The notes under the pieces: model-generated
Databases searched by the model: none
What the model was told of the DNA's origin: nothing
Seen by the model: the letters and a program-made list of their open reading frames with translations, nothing else
Part shown: one piece after another, positions 36,545 to 48,805 of the stretch
Numbering within the stretch: position 1 is the first letter of the stretch
How the letters are laid out: each line of letters starts with the position of its first letter
DNA from: Papilionanthe hookeriana x Papilionanthe teres
Lineage: Eukaryota > Streptophyta > Magnoliopsida > Asparagales > Orchidaceae
Assembly (NCBI GenBank): GCA_022702705.1
Contig: CM040426.1
Coordinates: 79,321,877 to 79,385,876 of the forward strand
DNA: 64,000 nucleotides
Direction of reading: 5' to 3'
Translations under genes and position numbers: made by a program

Positions 36545-37299
36545 TGAAAAACTTGAAATATGGAGGTCTACATTGGAGTCTAAAGGTCTTCGTTTGAGAG
36601 AACTAAAACTGAATACATGGAATGCAATTTTAGTAATAGTAGGTCTAGTGACAGAAGTGTAACTTTAGGTGATCAAATTATTAAAAGGTGTGAACGATTT
36701 AAATATCTCGGGTCCATTGTTCAAATCGATGGTGATATAGATGGGGATGTTAATAGTAGAATTCAGGTTGGTTGGTTGAAGTGGAGGAATGTGTCCGGCC
36801 TTTTGTGTGATAGAAAAGCACCGCTTAGACTGAAAGGAAAATTTTATAAGATGGTGGTGAGACCTTCAATGCTCTATGGTGCTGAATGCTGGCCTTTAAA
36901 AGAGAAACATAATGTTAAGTGTTGCCGAGATGAGAATGATTAGGTGGATGAGTGGTTTTACACTTAGAGACAAAATGCGAAATGAATATATCCGTAATAG
37001 AGTTGGAGTTGCACCAGTGACGGATAAAATTAGAGAGAGTTGCCTTACATGGTTTGGTCACATTAAACGTCGACCACCTGATGATCTGATTAGGAGAGTA
37101 GATGTTTTAAATACAACTTATGTTAAGAAAGGCAGAGGCAGATCTAGAAAACTTGGGCTTATTGCATAAAAAATGATCTTAATTTATTAGAATTAAACGA
37201 AAATTTGACACTAAATAGGACGCAATGGAGAAAAAGGATTCATGTAGCCGACCCCACTTAGTGGGATTAAGGTTTTGTTGTTATTGTTGTTGTTGTTGA
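36545..37299 (+). pseudogene. RTE-clade LINE, 5'-truncated copy
   Basis: Encodes the C-terminal end of a non-LTR reverse transcriptase in three frame-shifted pieces: LEIWRSTLESKGLRL, then GDQIIKRCERFKYLGSIVQ through KGKFYKMVVRPSMLYGAECW, then MRMIRWMSGFTLRDK through WFGHIKRRP. The 3' untranslated end contains a short hairpin (cccacttagtggg, about 37252-37265) and stops in (TTG)n at 37298, the usual RTE 3' terminus. The upstream catalytic part is missing. It lies just inside the left end of the PIF/Harbinger element. Confidence 0.9.
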
Positions 37300-38418
37300 A
37301 AATAATTGTCATTGAATGTTGTTACTGACGAAGAATCATTCGTCATCTCGTATTGTAATATTGTTTGCAACAGAACTGTTCATACCAGTACATTCTAAAA
37401 TTGAAAATAAATATCCAGTGCAAAATATTATAAAATAAAGATAGACACCAAACTAAACAGTGAGTAACATTACTATTAAAATTAAGAAAGTGACTATGAA
37501 AATAATAATTAATAATATGATAACATTATTTTTAAAATGCAAATAGTGTAAGCCGACCTCCAAAGAAACTCTCCATGCTCATCACTCTCGGTGGTGCAAT
37601 CTTTCAGTTCATCTGCCCACCAAAAAATCACCATTTTCTGTTATTCTCCCTGGGCAACTATAAAACATTCTCCCGTAATTATGTGGTTGTCGCGAAGTAA
37701 GCAGGGAATATTGTAGTCCGCAGCAGCAGTGCAATCCTCTAGAGGTACTCGAAATCCTTGAGATCATGTTTTCTTAATGCTTAAAAACAAATGACATTAG
37801 ATAAAACACGACTAAAAACTAAAAACAGAATAAGTTAATGAAGGTTTTATGCAGCTGCGAGGTATCAGAGAACTCGGTATATAAACCAAAAAATCAGTCA
37901 CAACAAGAATATATTAGACTTTACAAAAGGGCTTCTTGGTTGCCTTTAACTCGCATAATACTGAGCTAGTGTGTGTCACATATGTATATCACCAAAAATG
38001 GCATCCAGAAGAACCTCAAAAGCCGCAACACTGAAAAAGGAGAGGACTTGGTTGTCTTCATTAGAATTTCACATGTGACACTAACCAATAGCGACATACA
38101 GATCATCCAAAAGAACCCATAAAGTCAAACGTCTCATCATAGACCTCCAAACCCCACTAAAAAAATACACATAATATTTCAGATACATATATTACCTGCA
38201 ATTGCCTCATTGACCATCCAAGAAAGAGAAAAATACATGCAAAAGGAAAAGAAGTACATATTACTTGCAAAAAAAACTGATATCATAAATATCAAATGCA
38301 TAAATAACATAAATATACATGACTTGTATAAAATACAACTACAATAAACAGTGAATGTTTTTAATAATTATTACAATAAACATAATATAACATCTGTAAT
38401 TTGTTCTCTCAATTTTTT
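37300..38418. other. Non-coding left part of the PIF/Harbinger element
   Basis: No continuous frame on either strand. It corresponds to the region downstream of the transposase stop codon. Mostly AT-rich with a slightly more complex stretch near 37550-37760. Confidence 0.4.
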
Positions 38419-39640
38419 CATCTTACTTGCACCTTCCCATCTTGAATGTTGGTCTTGGACGCATCATTTTCGGCTTGTGACAAAGACTGTTCAAGATGAT
38501 ATTCATCAAACCCAGCAAGGATGAATGATTCTCATCCACGCTATAGAAATCAATGTCATCACGTGAAGGATGTCATCGATTATAATAGCAGAGAGCTATC
38601 ATAACAATCACAATATGCACCTATTTGGGAAACGAATAAGTTGGCATATCGCGAAGTATAACTCTTTTCTTCTTTTAAACTCCAAAAGTCATCTCAATGA
38701 CACAACATAAGTAAGAGTGTCTTTTGTTGAGCATTTTATCCCGCACCACGTGACATTGCTGGCTCATTTAAAGTTAGGTGTGTGGTATTTCGTATCAGGA
38801 TAAAGCTTCAGATACCCTCGTTGCAATAGATATTCAACATCGACAAAATAATATTTACATAATATAAATAGAATGATTAGTGTTGAAGTAAAAAAAATGA
38901 TTACTATTTCAGTCTCAAGCAAATATGTGGGTGGATGTAAGAAGTTGTATTTTTTATTTCATGTTGCAAATTTAAAAATTCGACTATCATATGCACTGCC
39001 CTCCCAACTTGTTATGAAAATAGTGAAGCACATGTTGAAGTCCTATACAACCATAATTGTGTGTGTCATTGAACCACAACGGCCGATGAATGTGATATTC
39101 TCATTATTTGAAACATGTGCATCCACGTGTGTTCCATCGATTTCTCCGATTCAACTCTAAAAAGAAAAAACAAGGGTAACTTATTTACTATATTTATTTT
39201 GAAAAGTAAATATAATAAATTAGATAAATTACTTGAAAATATGACATATGTTGTGCATCGTGAGCAACCTCTATGGCGATTCATTTGAATGTAGGATTTG
39301 TTGGCTTTATGACTTATGATGAAAAGTTGGCAAGTGCACTCAACTCTACGGAGAAATCTTTACAAATTTCTTTGGAAGAGTGTTAGAATCGCTCTATAGC
39401 TCCCCATATTGATTCATTCTTTGATAATATGTAGATAATTATTGCACACACCTCTTGTGAAGTCATCTTGTTGAACCTATGAAGTCCATGATTTCTGTAT
39501 AGTTCATCCAACATATTGGTGAATACTGCTTATGTCATGTAGAATATATTGCTAAAACTAGTTGGGTGACCCCCAGACAACTCCCCAACTAATTAATCAT
39601 CAAAGTGCGATGTTTTCATGCAAGGAGAGCGCCCCATGTA
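38419..39640 (-). pseudogene. PIF/Harbinger transposase (ORF2), degraded
   Basis: Read on the minus strand from 39640. The N-terminal part has CMKTSHFDD, LDELYRNHG-like and SQEVCAIIIYILSKNESIWG stretches. The catalytic part has GEIDGTHVDAHVSNNENI (first Asp at 39136-39138), TSWEGSAYDSRIF (second Asp, about 38980) and, after YYFVDVEYLLQRGYLKLYPD, VIEMTFGV (Glu, about 38695). It ends YSVDENHSSLLG and a TGA at 38419-38421. All three DDE residues can still be read, but several stops and frameshifts and at least one AT-rich, intron-like interruption (38850-38900) make it non-functional. The domain order is that of plant PIF/HARBI1-type nucleases. Confidence 0.85.
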
Positions 39641-39719
39641 TGAGGTTAACACTTGTACATCAAACACACTACAATTGCAACTTCCTTCTGAGCCTTTCTC
39701 TATTTGTATCCATGTAATC

Positions 39720-41725
39720 CAGTGTTGAAGTAGCTAACACATAAGTGACCCGACCCGCAATTACGCAGTAAATTAACTTCCAAAAGATGGCCAAAAACTT
39801 GACCTGATTTATAAATAGCGGCTAGTGTGCAAAATCTTAAATGATATAAAAATTAGAAAATATTTTACACACTAGGGGTACTACGCAAGTATACGTATCG
39901 TTTCAAGAAATATAGAGTTTTCTTTAAAAACCCCGATATCGATCCCACGAGGAAGTGAAGTATGAAGTCTTTAATCAAATTCTAATTTACTATTAATAGT
40001 CCTTAGTTTGGAATGTCGATTAAAATTGTGTTTTATCTAGCAACTATTCCTAAATGCAAGTGTTAAATGTAAGATAATAACTATATCTAAATGCAAATAA
40101 CAATTCTAAATATAACCCTTTTTGGATGAATTGGTTTGGAGAATTTGGAGATATTAAAAACTACTATTCTTATGTAATAAAATAGATAATGTATAGGAAT
40201 GAGATGCATTTAATATCGTATGTGCCAAATAGGAGCAATCCTATTCTTTACCCTTTGGTCCGGACATAAAGAATATCGACTAATCCTATGCTTGGTCTAC
40301 CGAATCCGCGGCTAGGCCGGGAGGATACCGGCTCTCGCTCGGAGCTCCCACGTTCCCTCGCCCGAGGGCTAACAATCTACACTTCAAGACCCAAACGATA
40401 GGACCGAATTGAGGATTTTAGCACGTCACTCTAAAATCTCCAATTCTACGCCCGATAATTATATTTTCCTATTTATTTGCATTCAATCCCCATGAACTTC
40501 ATCATCCATGGAATTTGAATGTGGTTTCACTTTGTTGAGAATTACACTGCCCTTTCGGGTCAATGCAATTAAAACTAATTTTAACACTACAATGGGCCCT
40601 TATTGCAATGTAAATGAAGTGCAAGTAAAAACCATCACATTTATAATTAAATTTACTTCTACCATGCATCACAAAATCCTAAACATGATTTCTACTCATT
40701 ACAAAAGAAAAGTAAAAGGAAAATAATGACATAATCTTCTTATGCCGCTATTTCCAAAGAAGAAGAATAAGTAAGAGAGATACATCACAAAGCACGAATA
40801 AAACATAAAGGAAACTTCATTTAACAAAAACAAATCCACTAAATAAATGTTTACAAAATTATAAGATAATGAAGAACAATACTTAGCTTTTTCCCCTTGA
40901 AAGAAAGATGAAGATCTCTCCCATAAAGTCTCCCGGCGATCCATGCAATGCTAGCGAAATCCCTTACAAGTTCTCTCAAAATCTCCTCTCCAATCTCTCC
41001 AAATAGGTAGAAATCTACATTTCTACTCTTAATCTAAGAATCCTAAACATTCCTCTAAGTTTTTCTCTCATTTCCGCTATTGTTTCTCTCTCTTTTCAAA
41101 CATATATTCGCCATTTTAAAGAGTATGGACGAAGTTTGAAGAGTTGCCTTAAGCACCCCTTCGAAAAAGCGTCCAAATACGTCGAATATTGGCCCAAAAC
41201 CGCCAAATGTCGGTTCATGGTTGTCCGGGCCGCTGTCGGCGGGTTCGAGCTCGCTGTCGGCGAGCTTTTCGGCCATTTTTCAGTGGTCTCGGGAAAATCT
41301 AGCCGTTGGCGAGCAGGCTGCTGCGTGGCTCCACCGTTTCGCTCCGTTTGGCTCCGTTTTAGCTCCGTTTCGCCCCATTTCAGTTGCGTTGCGTTCGTAA
41401 CAGATAGCCCTACAAAATAAGCATAAAAACAACCTTTCTTTAAAGTATAATCTCATTCAAAAATATGCAAGAAGTGTAAAAGAGATTAAACATCAAAAGA
41501 CTTATCGAAAGGTGTCAGGGCAGAATTTCATTTCTCGCTCGTTTTTGCTCCAAATTGCACCGTTTTTGCTTCCTTTTGCTCCAATCACTATTTCTTGTAC
41601 CTAAAACAATAAACATACAAAATACCTTCCTTCAAAGTGTAATATCATAAAAAAAATAAGTAAAATGATATAGCAAAAAACATATGTATTTTACGCGTGT
41701 CAATAGGCATCAATGAATTAGCATC
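39720..41725. mobile_element. Unidentified repeat nested between the PIF ORFs
   Basis: Differs in composition from both sides, with CpG-rich patches at 40255-40400 and 41200-41400. It contains cgcaagtatacgtatcg near 39885 and two diverged direct copies of acctttctttaaagtataat (41433 and about 41625). Short frames (40508-40726, 41055-41276, 41136-41420) have no recognisable domain. It separates the transposase from ORF1 of the host element, which implies insertion. Exact ends were not found. Confidence 0.4.
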
Positions 41726-42135
41726 AATCATATAATGTTAAAAAACAACTTCAAAGTAAAAATAGAGAATTAAATAGAAAACACAACGATGAAAAATAAA
41801 ATTGCAAATCAAATTTAACATCGTTCCAATATAAAAAGTAAAAATCCGTAAGTAAATAAAAATGTTCAGTGCAACAAGAAATGTAAAATGCCCCACAAGA
41901 ATACAAATAAAATCAACTGACACTTAAATGTCACTGTTCGTATGAAAATAACGTAGATAATGCACTCTGTAGTCAGTGCTCATAATCATGAAAGCCTCTC
42001 GTCGGGTCTAATCTTTAAGCAACTTCATCGAGAATGTATAAAACATCATGTCCTCATAAATTTTTGTAGTTCCGTCTAGAATATGCTTAACCTGCTAGAT
42101 AGAAGTTGCTTGTGATGGGTCAAGGTCATTGGTGC

Positions 42136-42850
42136 TTAAAACGACCAATTGTGAAATCTGACTTCTAATGAAAGCAACTCTCTCTTTATTTTTTCAACTT
42201 GAGGATGCTTTGACAGGCTAGTAAACTCAACATCATCAAGGTTCGGGCTGGGGTCTTCATTAGAATCACTTGTGTGTTTAGCTGCCAAATTTTCAACGAT
42301 GCCACCAAACCTCGCCTCACTAGGGGCATATGCATTGTTACTTATTGCCAAGACACACCAAACATATGATCTAACTTCTCATATAGCTCAGTATCGATGC
42401 TACATTATTTAATTTAATTTTTTGCAGCTAACACCACCTACAAATTCATATGACACATGGATTTGGAAAAAATTAGGGACAAAAGTAGTACATGTTTAAA
42501 ACATGCTCATTATTGGCCTCTCTGCCCACCACTCCTCAAAAACATCAATTGTTCGCTTTATAAGATCCCAACCCAAACCCGTGGATCCTCTCTTCAATTC
42601 CTTCCATCTTTTTCAATCTTTTTTCAGCTGATCCACTTATTTTTTAATTGCGTCATACCATAGTCCCTGCCTATATTTTCCTTAAAATTTTAAATAATAT
42701 TTGCTTGCCCTTATTATTGAAAAAGGTTGTCAATTTATTTACCAATTCAGCCTTCTTAAGGCAATTGTCGCCAAATATTACTTTCGTATCTTTATCCCGC
42801 ATTGCAAATGAACTAGCCTCTTTAATCTCAACTATTGTGTATACTAGCAT
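42136..42850 (-). pseudogene. PIF/Harbinger ORF1, Myb/SANT-like, degraded
   Basis: On the minus strand DKDTKVIFGDNCLKKAELVN is followed, with frame changes, by QLKK and KRWKELKRGSTGLGWDLIK, then RTIDVFEEWWAERP. The GLGWD motif followed by a paired Trp (EWW) is characteristic of plant Myb/SANT-like proteins (Myb_DNA-bind_3) that form ORF1 of PIF elements. The tail (42351-42136) is an open frame of 71 residues containing SNEDPSPNLDDVEFTSLS. Frameshifts and stops interrupt it. It lies upstream of the transposase in the same orientation, the normal order. Confidence 0.7.
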
Positions 42851-42913
42851 GAAAAAAACTAATCAACATAATAACTGCAAAAAATATTAACCCCAACTCA
42901 ATTAAAAAAAGAA

Positions 42914-43450
42914 ATGCCACAAATCATCAATAATGCTTTTCCACACCAACACAACAAGAGCACCACTACCACCTCCTCCACACACCAACACATCAAGACA
43001 CAAACACATCCACAACAACAATACAATCACCTCTACACACACCACATTCATGACACTACCTCCAATAGATCCCACACCTACAGCTCCACACACACTACCT
43101 CTACACACCACCATCTCCTCACACCAACACATCCACCAACACAAACACAACCACACACAAACCACAATCTCCATCAACCACCACCTCTACACACCAACCA
43201 CCACCTCCTCAAAACCACACAAATACATCCACCATCACGAACACATCCACAATTACATATCAACCACCGCCACTTCACCCACACACAAATACATCCACCA
43301 ACTCATACACATCCACACACCAACTACCCTACACCACCGCCACCACCTCCACATCCATGCACCAACCACCTACACTACTGCCTCTGCATCCTTCAACACA
43401 AACATATCCACCACATCAATACCATAATCCAACATCAACCAAAGGTATGA
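42914..43450. repeat. Degenerate CA/CCA-rich low-complexity array
   Basis: Over 500 bases of accacc, cacacaccaaca and catccacc words, within the 5' part of the PIF/Harbinger element. Long open frames here on either strand are artefacts of composition. Confidence 0.9.
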
Positions 43451-43689
43451 TGATTGAGCAAACATAATACCATAATCCACCATCAACCGAAAGACACCCC
43501 TTTGCATGTATTTTCACCCTAAGTTAAGAACATAAAAGAGAAAAAATAAAACCAAAATCCAACATCAACTGAAAACTAACACCCATTTCAAATTCTTTGC
43601 ACGTAGGATTCCCAAAACTCCCAAAACCCAACATCAATAAAAAACTAATGAAGCTAAGCATTTGCCAAATTAAAAATCACGAAATTCTC

Positions 43690-44030
43690 GAGTATAGAGA
43701 ACCACAAGGTAGGCATTACCCAAAACGAAGAGGAACCACCGCACAGTTTCTCGGGCACAAAGGATTTAGCAAAATCAAAAGCCACACCATATTCAGAGTA
43801 AAAATTACCCAGCATGAAGAAGAGACACCAAAAAGAAGAACCACTGTAAAGAGGAAACCACAATAATCTTAAGCATATACACATTCTAAAATAAAAAAGC
43901 AAGAACATAGTTAAGGTAAAGATTACCCAATATGAAGAGGAACCACCACACATAGAATCCATCACATAGAGAAACCACAACTTAGATGAACTTCAATCAT
44001 AAAGAAGAACCACCGCACATTGATCAAAAG
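43690..44030. repeat. Dispersed gaagaggaaccaccgcac repeat
   Basis: Versions of gaagaggaaccaccgcaca recur near 43718, 43833, 43936 and 44003, with spacings of roughly 70-115 bases, close to the right end of the PIF/Harbinger element. Subterminal repeats of this kind often serve as transposase binding sites; that role is inferred. Confidence 0.5.
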
Positions 44031-44426
44031 ATCTAAACATAGCCGCAGAGCAAAGAGAGGAGAGGGAGTAGAGAACTCATTGCAATAATTAAGTCAGAGA
44101 AGCAAGAGAGACAGAGGCACAACACTATCTGTGAGAATCACGAGAGAGAAAGGGGGGATTTAGGACAAATTTTGTGAGAGAGGCAGCTTTGTGAGGATTG
44201 CGGGAAGGAGAGGGGCGTTGGGGCAAGACACACAAGAGAAAATCGAGGAAGAGTAGGCGGGCATACCCGTTACATGTATACAAAGGAACACGGGCAGTGG
44301 GGTCAAACCCGCGACCGCATTTATTTTGGCTTATATTTATAAGTAGCGGTGTCGGAGAATCCAAACAAGATATTCGACTTCCTTAGCTGTGATGCCCCCC
44401 TAAACGCTGCCCCAAATCGGTTCTTA

Positions 44427-47400
44427 CTCTAATCTTATTTAAATTTTTTCACCAAGTTTAATTGTGATTCAAATAAGGTTTCAACATTATTATATCATCC
44501 TTAAGCATTAATCACCATCTATTCAATCTCCATTGAAAAAAGATTAAAAACTTATATGGGCTTGTTTGAGCTTACTAAGACTCGACTAGTTGGCTTTGCG
44601 AGCCAACTTGTAAACCTTAATTTTTCTATTTCTCTCAATTTAATGTTGACATATGCTACCTCACGTGAGTTCCGATTATATGAACTCTTTTCTTCAGGTG
44701 AAGGCACTGATTACATTGATGCAATCTCCAAAATATTCTCACACAACTTCTCTTGATTCTGCTAGCTTACCTCTCATCTCCCATCAAATAGAGTGGTGCA
44801 CTGATAGTTAGTATAATAGATATAAAATAAGAATATGATAAATAGATAGGAACACTAGCTTGATATTTTTCATATTCTTTCAAGAAATAATGCTTACTTT
44901 GTAAAGAGGTAAATACAATAAAATTATATAGCAAAAAATATTGTTATTAAAAGAAGATTGTGATCATTCCTATAGTTTTGAATGAGAGACTGAGATGAGA
45001 ATATGATGATTTTCTCACAAAAACAAAAATGTGACAATGAAAAAAATATCATGTAGCTATACCTGGCTACTAGTGTATATGATTATCACCATCAATGCCT
45101 TCTTTAGCGAGGTCTTATCATGATCGTGCTCAGTGCCAATGATGCATTCTTTAACAAACTCCCACCACAATCTTGTAATCTTGCTAGTCCTATAAAAGCA
45201 TTTTTCAAATGATTTATTACCACAACTTCTATTATTTATGCAAGCTAAGCTTGAGCTTAACTTATGGGCTGGACTCAATTCAATCTCATGTTTGAAGTTG
45301 CCATTGAATAGAACAATCGGCCTTGATTTAGTCTTGACTTGAGCTCAATTCAACCTGTTTTGCACCCACTTAAGTCACATGGTTGTTGGATAAGAACTTC
45401 ACATATAAGACCTATTTCAAACACCATAATAAGTGTTAAACATTACTTAGCAAGGTATAAACAACTTCACTACTAGTTTGTGAATGACATTTATTATGAC
45501 TTGGAAAATCAAATCACAATGTTTCTAAAATTGGGCATAGAATTGACCAACAATCTAAATATTATGCATATAATGTATAGTTAGAAAAAATCCAGTCAAG
45601 GATTTTGTTGGTTAGCTTATCTATTTTTTTCAAAGATTATGGTGAACGATATATAACATAGCTATAACACCCTAAAGATCGTTCTCTTGAATAAGAGGAG
45701 CAAATCTCAAGAAATTGGAAAATTTTCATTTTAGTTATTTTATAAATAAATTTAAGGATGCTTAAAATTTTTAACACCTTTTGAGTATCGTTTGCTTAAA
45801 TGTACCTTAGCATATAATTGGCTAATCAATTTTTTTGATTTTATGCACATCTACTTTTTTATACATTATTTTGCTCTCATTGCATGCTTAGATCATCATC
45901 CATCGATGAGGTTCTCATTAAGTTTATTATATAATAAGACATGGTTGATGATGGTAGAACTTTGATTAAGATCAATAGGAACTAGATCATACATTGCATA
46001 TCATGTGCTTAGGGTATGAAAATCATAGACACTTCAATTGTACTAGGCATAGAGGACGCTTCAGTGCAATCTGAACCTGGTGAAGATTTTTGAGAAATTA
46101 ATCATGACTTTAGTGAACTCTAATACAATTTGTGAAATAGTCTAACAAAATCAAGATAGATTGACATCAGTGCAATGCCTTGAGAAAAAAGTTAGTGCGA
46201 TTACATGCCTTACAGGGAAAAAGACCCTCATGAAGTGATGGTTTGTAGAAATAGGTTGGACTAGAATATGAACTCATCACAGAGCTGAGGACTTTTTCAT
46301 ATTTATGTGAATGCTTGTGTAATTTTTTAATGGTTGGCCAATAATATACTCACCAAATAATTTTTTTTTGGCAAGTTCCTCATAAGCTAAATGGTTATCA
46401 CATTTTCTCAAGTGTACTTCTTACATTAATTTGAGCTCATCAAAGATTATGACTGCATAGGATAATTCATAAGTTAGACTTCCAGTAGAGTATACAACTT
46501 GTAAGAAAGTGGCTTGTTGATTTATACCACCTGGTTCTAGTTTTCTTGTTCAAGTTTGGTAGTTCTCAGTTGGAGAGGAAATTTTTTTTTTATGGGAGCA
46601 TTTTAGCGAGACATCTAATCAGTGATATGAACATTCTCTATCAACTAAGAGTTTATAGATTTCCTTAGTGGAGGTTGTGTGGGGGCTGCAAAACTTAGAG
46701 TATTAACTTGTCAATTGGTTATTTTATCTTAGTATGTGTGAGATTTCGAACATGACAAAGTAAGTGATTTTGATCTTGAACTTTTTTAAGTAAACGGTTA
46801 GTATTAAGCCTTGCCTCATAATAATGCTTTATTTGTTCACCTCTAGCGAAAAGCTTATAATTATAAAGTGTTAATTAGTTGTAGAATTATGTGATTAGCA
46901 AGCATGATTATTGGCCTACTTGAAGTTTAAATATAGAGAAGATTGATGTACAAATCCATGAGGCCCCTTTGATTGTTCTTCCCAAAAGCTCTCAAGATAA
47001 AAACTAGCATAGGATTGTTAACACACTCTTAAAATTTATACTATGTATGGTTTACTTATAATAAAACTTTATTTGTAATTAATATTTAAATTATAATCTT
47101 ATTTTAAATTATAAACACTTGACTATGCTTTAGATACTCTTAATACGACTTTTTAATTTTATTATTATTTAACTAAAATTAATCAGTATATGAAATAATT
47201 TAATTTATATAATTATTTTTTATTTAAGAAGTATATATATATTATGATGTTATTTCTATTTTTTTACATATTTTAAATTTTTATATATTTATCAAAAATC
47301 ATTCAACATTTTTAATAGAAATTTGCAAAAGTATCACACAATGCTAATGAATTTGTACATCTGACACTAGAATTTTAATATTATTTATACAATAGTTAAT

Positions 47401-47650
47401 ATTTTATATCATTTTAAAATTATGATTAATATTAATTATTTAATGCAACATTTTTAAGCGTATACTTTTTATTGTGTAATTGTGATGTAAGTTTTTAAAA
47501 TTTCTTAGGAAGATTTAGATACATATCACTCAAATCTTTTGTATTTATATCTTTAACATCAAAATTTTAATTTACAGATATACCTCCTTAATCCACTTTT
47601 TAAAATGACCCCAAGTTAAAATAGTGATATTTTTTAGGTGATGTGGATGT
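44427..47650. other. AT-rich intergenic DNA, no gene seen
   Basis: About 3.2 kb between the PIF/Harbinger element and the MITE upstream of eIF3g. Short frames (44556-44756, 45057-45278) have no domain. AT content is very high after 47050. Confidence 0.5.
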
Positions 47651-47656
47651 TCTCAG

Positions 47657-48220
47657 TAGGGGTGTAAACGAACCAAACACGAACAAACAAAGCTTATGTT
47701 CGTGTTCGATTCGTTTGAAATAAGCTCGTGTTCGAAATTGTTCAGGAAGTCATTGTTCGTGTTTGCTTCTTAACGAACGAGTTGAACACTTGCCGAACAC
47801 GAGCTATTCGGGAACGACGAACGAGTTTGGCAGCCATAATATTAATATATATAAATAATATATTATATTAATATATAACTTATATTATATAAATATATAA
47901 TATCTATAAGTATATTACTAATGTAGTATATTAATATATTATTATTATTAATTTATTATATATTATAAATTATAATATTTAATTTTTTAAAATATCATAA
48001 AATTTTTATATAAAATTATTTTAAATTATTTATATTTCGAACAATCATGATTCGAACACGAACGAACGCATCACTGTTTGTGTTTGGTTTGTTTAACTTA
48101 CCGAACGAAAAAAAATTATTCGTGTTCGGCTCATTTACTTATTGAACGAATCAAACACGAACTCTTTGACGAACCGAATAAGAACTGTTCATGAACAACG
48201 AGCTTTTTTGACAGCCCTAA
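47657..48220. mobile_element. hAT-like MITE with cgaac-rich ends
   Basis: Begins taggggtgtaaacgaacc and ends ttttgacagccctaa, a start-end pair typical of hAT-like MITEs. Direct repeats tctcag flank it (47651-47656, 48221-48226). Both arms are rich in gttcgtgttcg and its complement, and the centre is nearly pure AT. It is non-coding and lies about 115 bases before the eIF3g TATA box. Confidence 0.7.
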
Positions 48221-48336
48221 TCTCAGTGGTACAAATTTAAAACAAAAAATGTACATGTTATATATGTAAATACTTAGGAACTGGCTGCTCTGTATGCAAC
48301 TTTCTTTTTCTTAAGTGTATTTTCCCCACGATTCCG

Positions 48337-48345
48337 TATATATAA
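48337..48345 (+). promoter_or_regulatory. TATA box of eIF3g
   Basis: tatatataa lies about 118 bases before the start codon, where transcription would start near 48368 and leave a leader of about 95 bases. Confidence 0.65.
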
Positions 48346-48365
48346 GCGAAGCGCACCGCATTCCA

Positions 48366-48380
48366 GGCCCTCTAGGGTTT
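48366..48380 (+). promoter_or_regulatory. Telo-box and ggccc motif at the eIF3g start site
   Basis: aggccc and tagggttt (the reverse complement of the plant telo-box aaaccct-a) sit close together near the predicted transcription start. This pairing is common in plant genes for ribosomal proteins and translation factors and is linked with expression in growing tissue; that link is general knowledge, not shown here. Confidence 0.6.
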
Positions 48381-48462
48381 CAGTTTTCTGTGTTCGCTGT
48401 GCAGTTCTGCGTCGGCGACTTCCTGTTTTGGTGATTTAGGGTGAAGCGTTTTCTCGTCGGAG

Positions 48463-48805
48463 ATGGCGGTGGACATAGGCCGAGCACCTTCAAGCAAGGT
48501 CAAGTGGGGAGAACTCGACGATGACGCTGAAGACCTGGACTTCTTTCTTCCGCCGAGGATGGTAATTGGACCTGATGAGAACGGCGTGAAGAAGGTGATT
48601 GAGTACAAGTTCAACGATGATGGAAACAAGGTTAAGATCACGACCACGACACGCACCCGCAAGCTTGCGCGCGCGAGGCTTAGCAAGCGTGCTCTGGAGC
48701 GCCGGGCATGGGCAAAGTTCGGCGATGCTGCGCACGAGGATGCCAGCAGCCGACTTACTATGGTCTCCACGGAAGAAATTATTATTGAAAGGCCTAGGGC
48801 ACCTG
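48463..48805 (+). CDS. eIF3g: eIF3 subunit G, exon 1
   Basis: Encodes residues 1-114 and the first base of codon 115. It contains the conserved N-terminal region: KVKWGELDDD, an acidic stretch, then KKVIEYKFNDDGNKVKI and ITTTTRTRKLARARLSKRA. This part of eIF3g is known to bind other eIF3 subunits. The start codon follows a short leader with telo-box and is the first ATG in frame. The exon ends cctg/gttcgt (donor at 48806). Joining to 61099 makes codon ggg and gives PGSKAEE, and 343 + 530 bases equals 291 codons, supporting the splice. The frame reading on past 48805 to 48966 is intron. Confidence 0.93.

Larger units (their letters stand above)
36427..44423 (-). mobile_element. PIF/Harbinger DNA transposon, ~8 kb, with nested insertions
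   Basis: Left terminus gggtcagtttggggcagc (from 36427). The right terminus read inward on the minus strand is gaaccgatttggggcagc (from 44423). The inner 11 bases are identical and most outer differences are transitions. TTA flanks both sides (36424-36426, 44424-44426), the target duplication of this superfamily. Inside, on the minus strand and in the usual order, lie a Myb/SANT-like ORF1 and a DDE transposase ORF2, both pseudogenes. A truncated RTE LINE near the left end and an unidentified repeat at about 39720-41720 are nested in it. Confidence 0.75.

Noticed and set aside
42902..43450. Thr/His/Pro-rich or Cys/Val-rich proteins on either strand
   Set aside because: Low-complexity CA-rich DNA gives open frames on both strands; composition explains them.
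44190..44370. tRNA-like B-box (ggtcaaacccgcgacc) suggesting a second SINE
   Set aside because: No A-box at the right distance was seen on the minus strand.
48372..48770. 132-codon antisense frame over eIF3g exon 1
   Set aside because: It is a shadow of the conserved sense exon, with no independent support.
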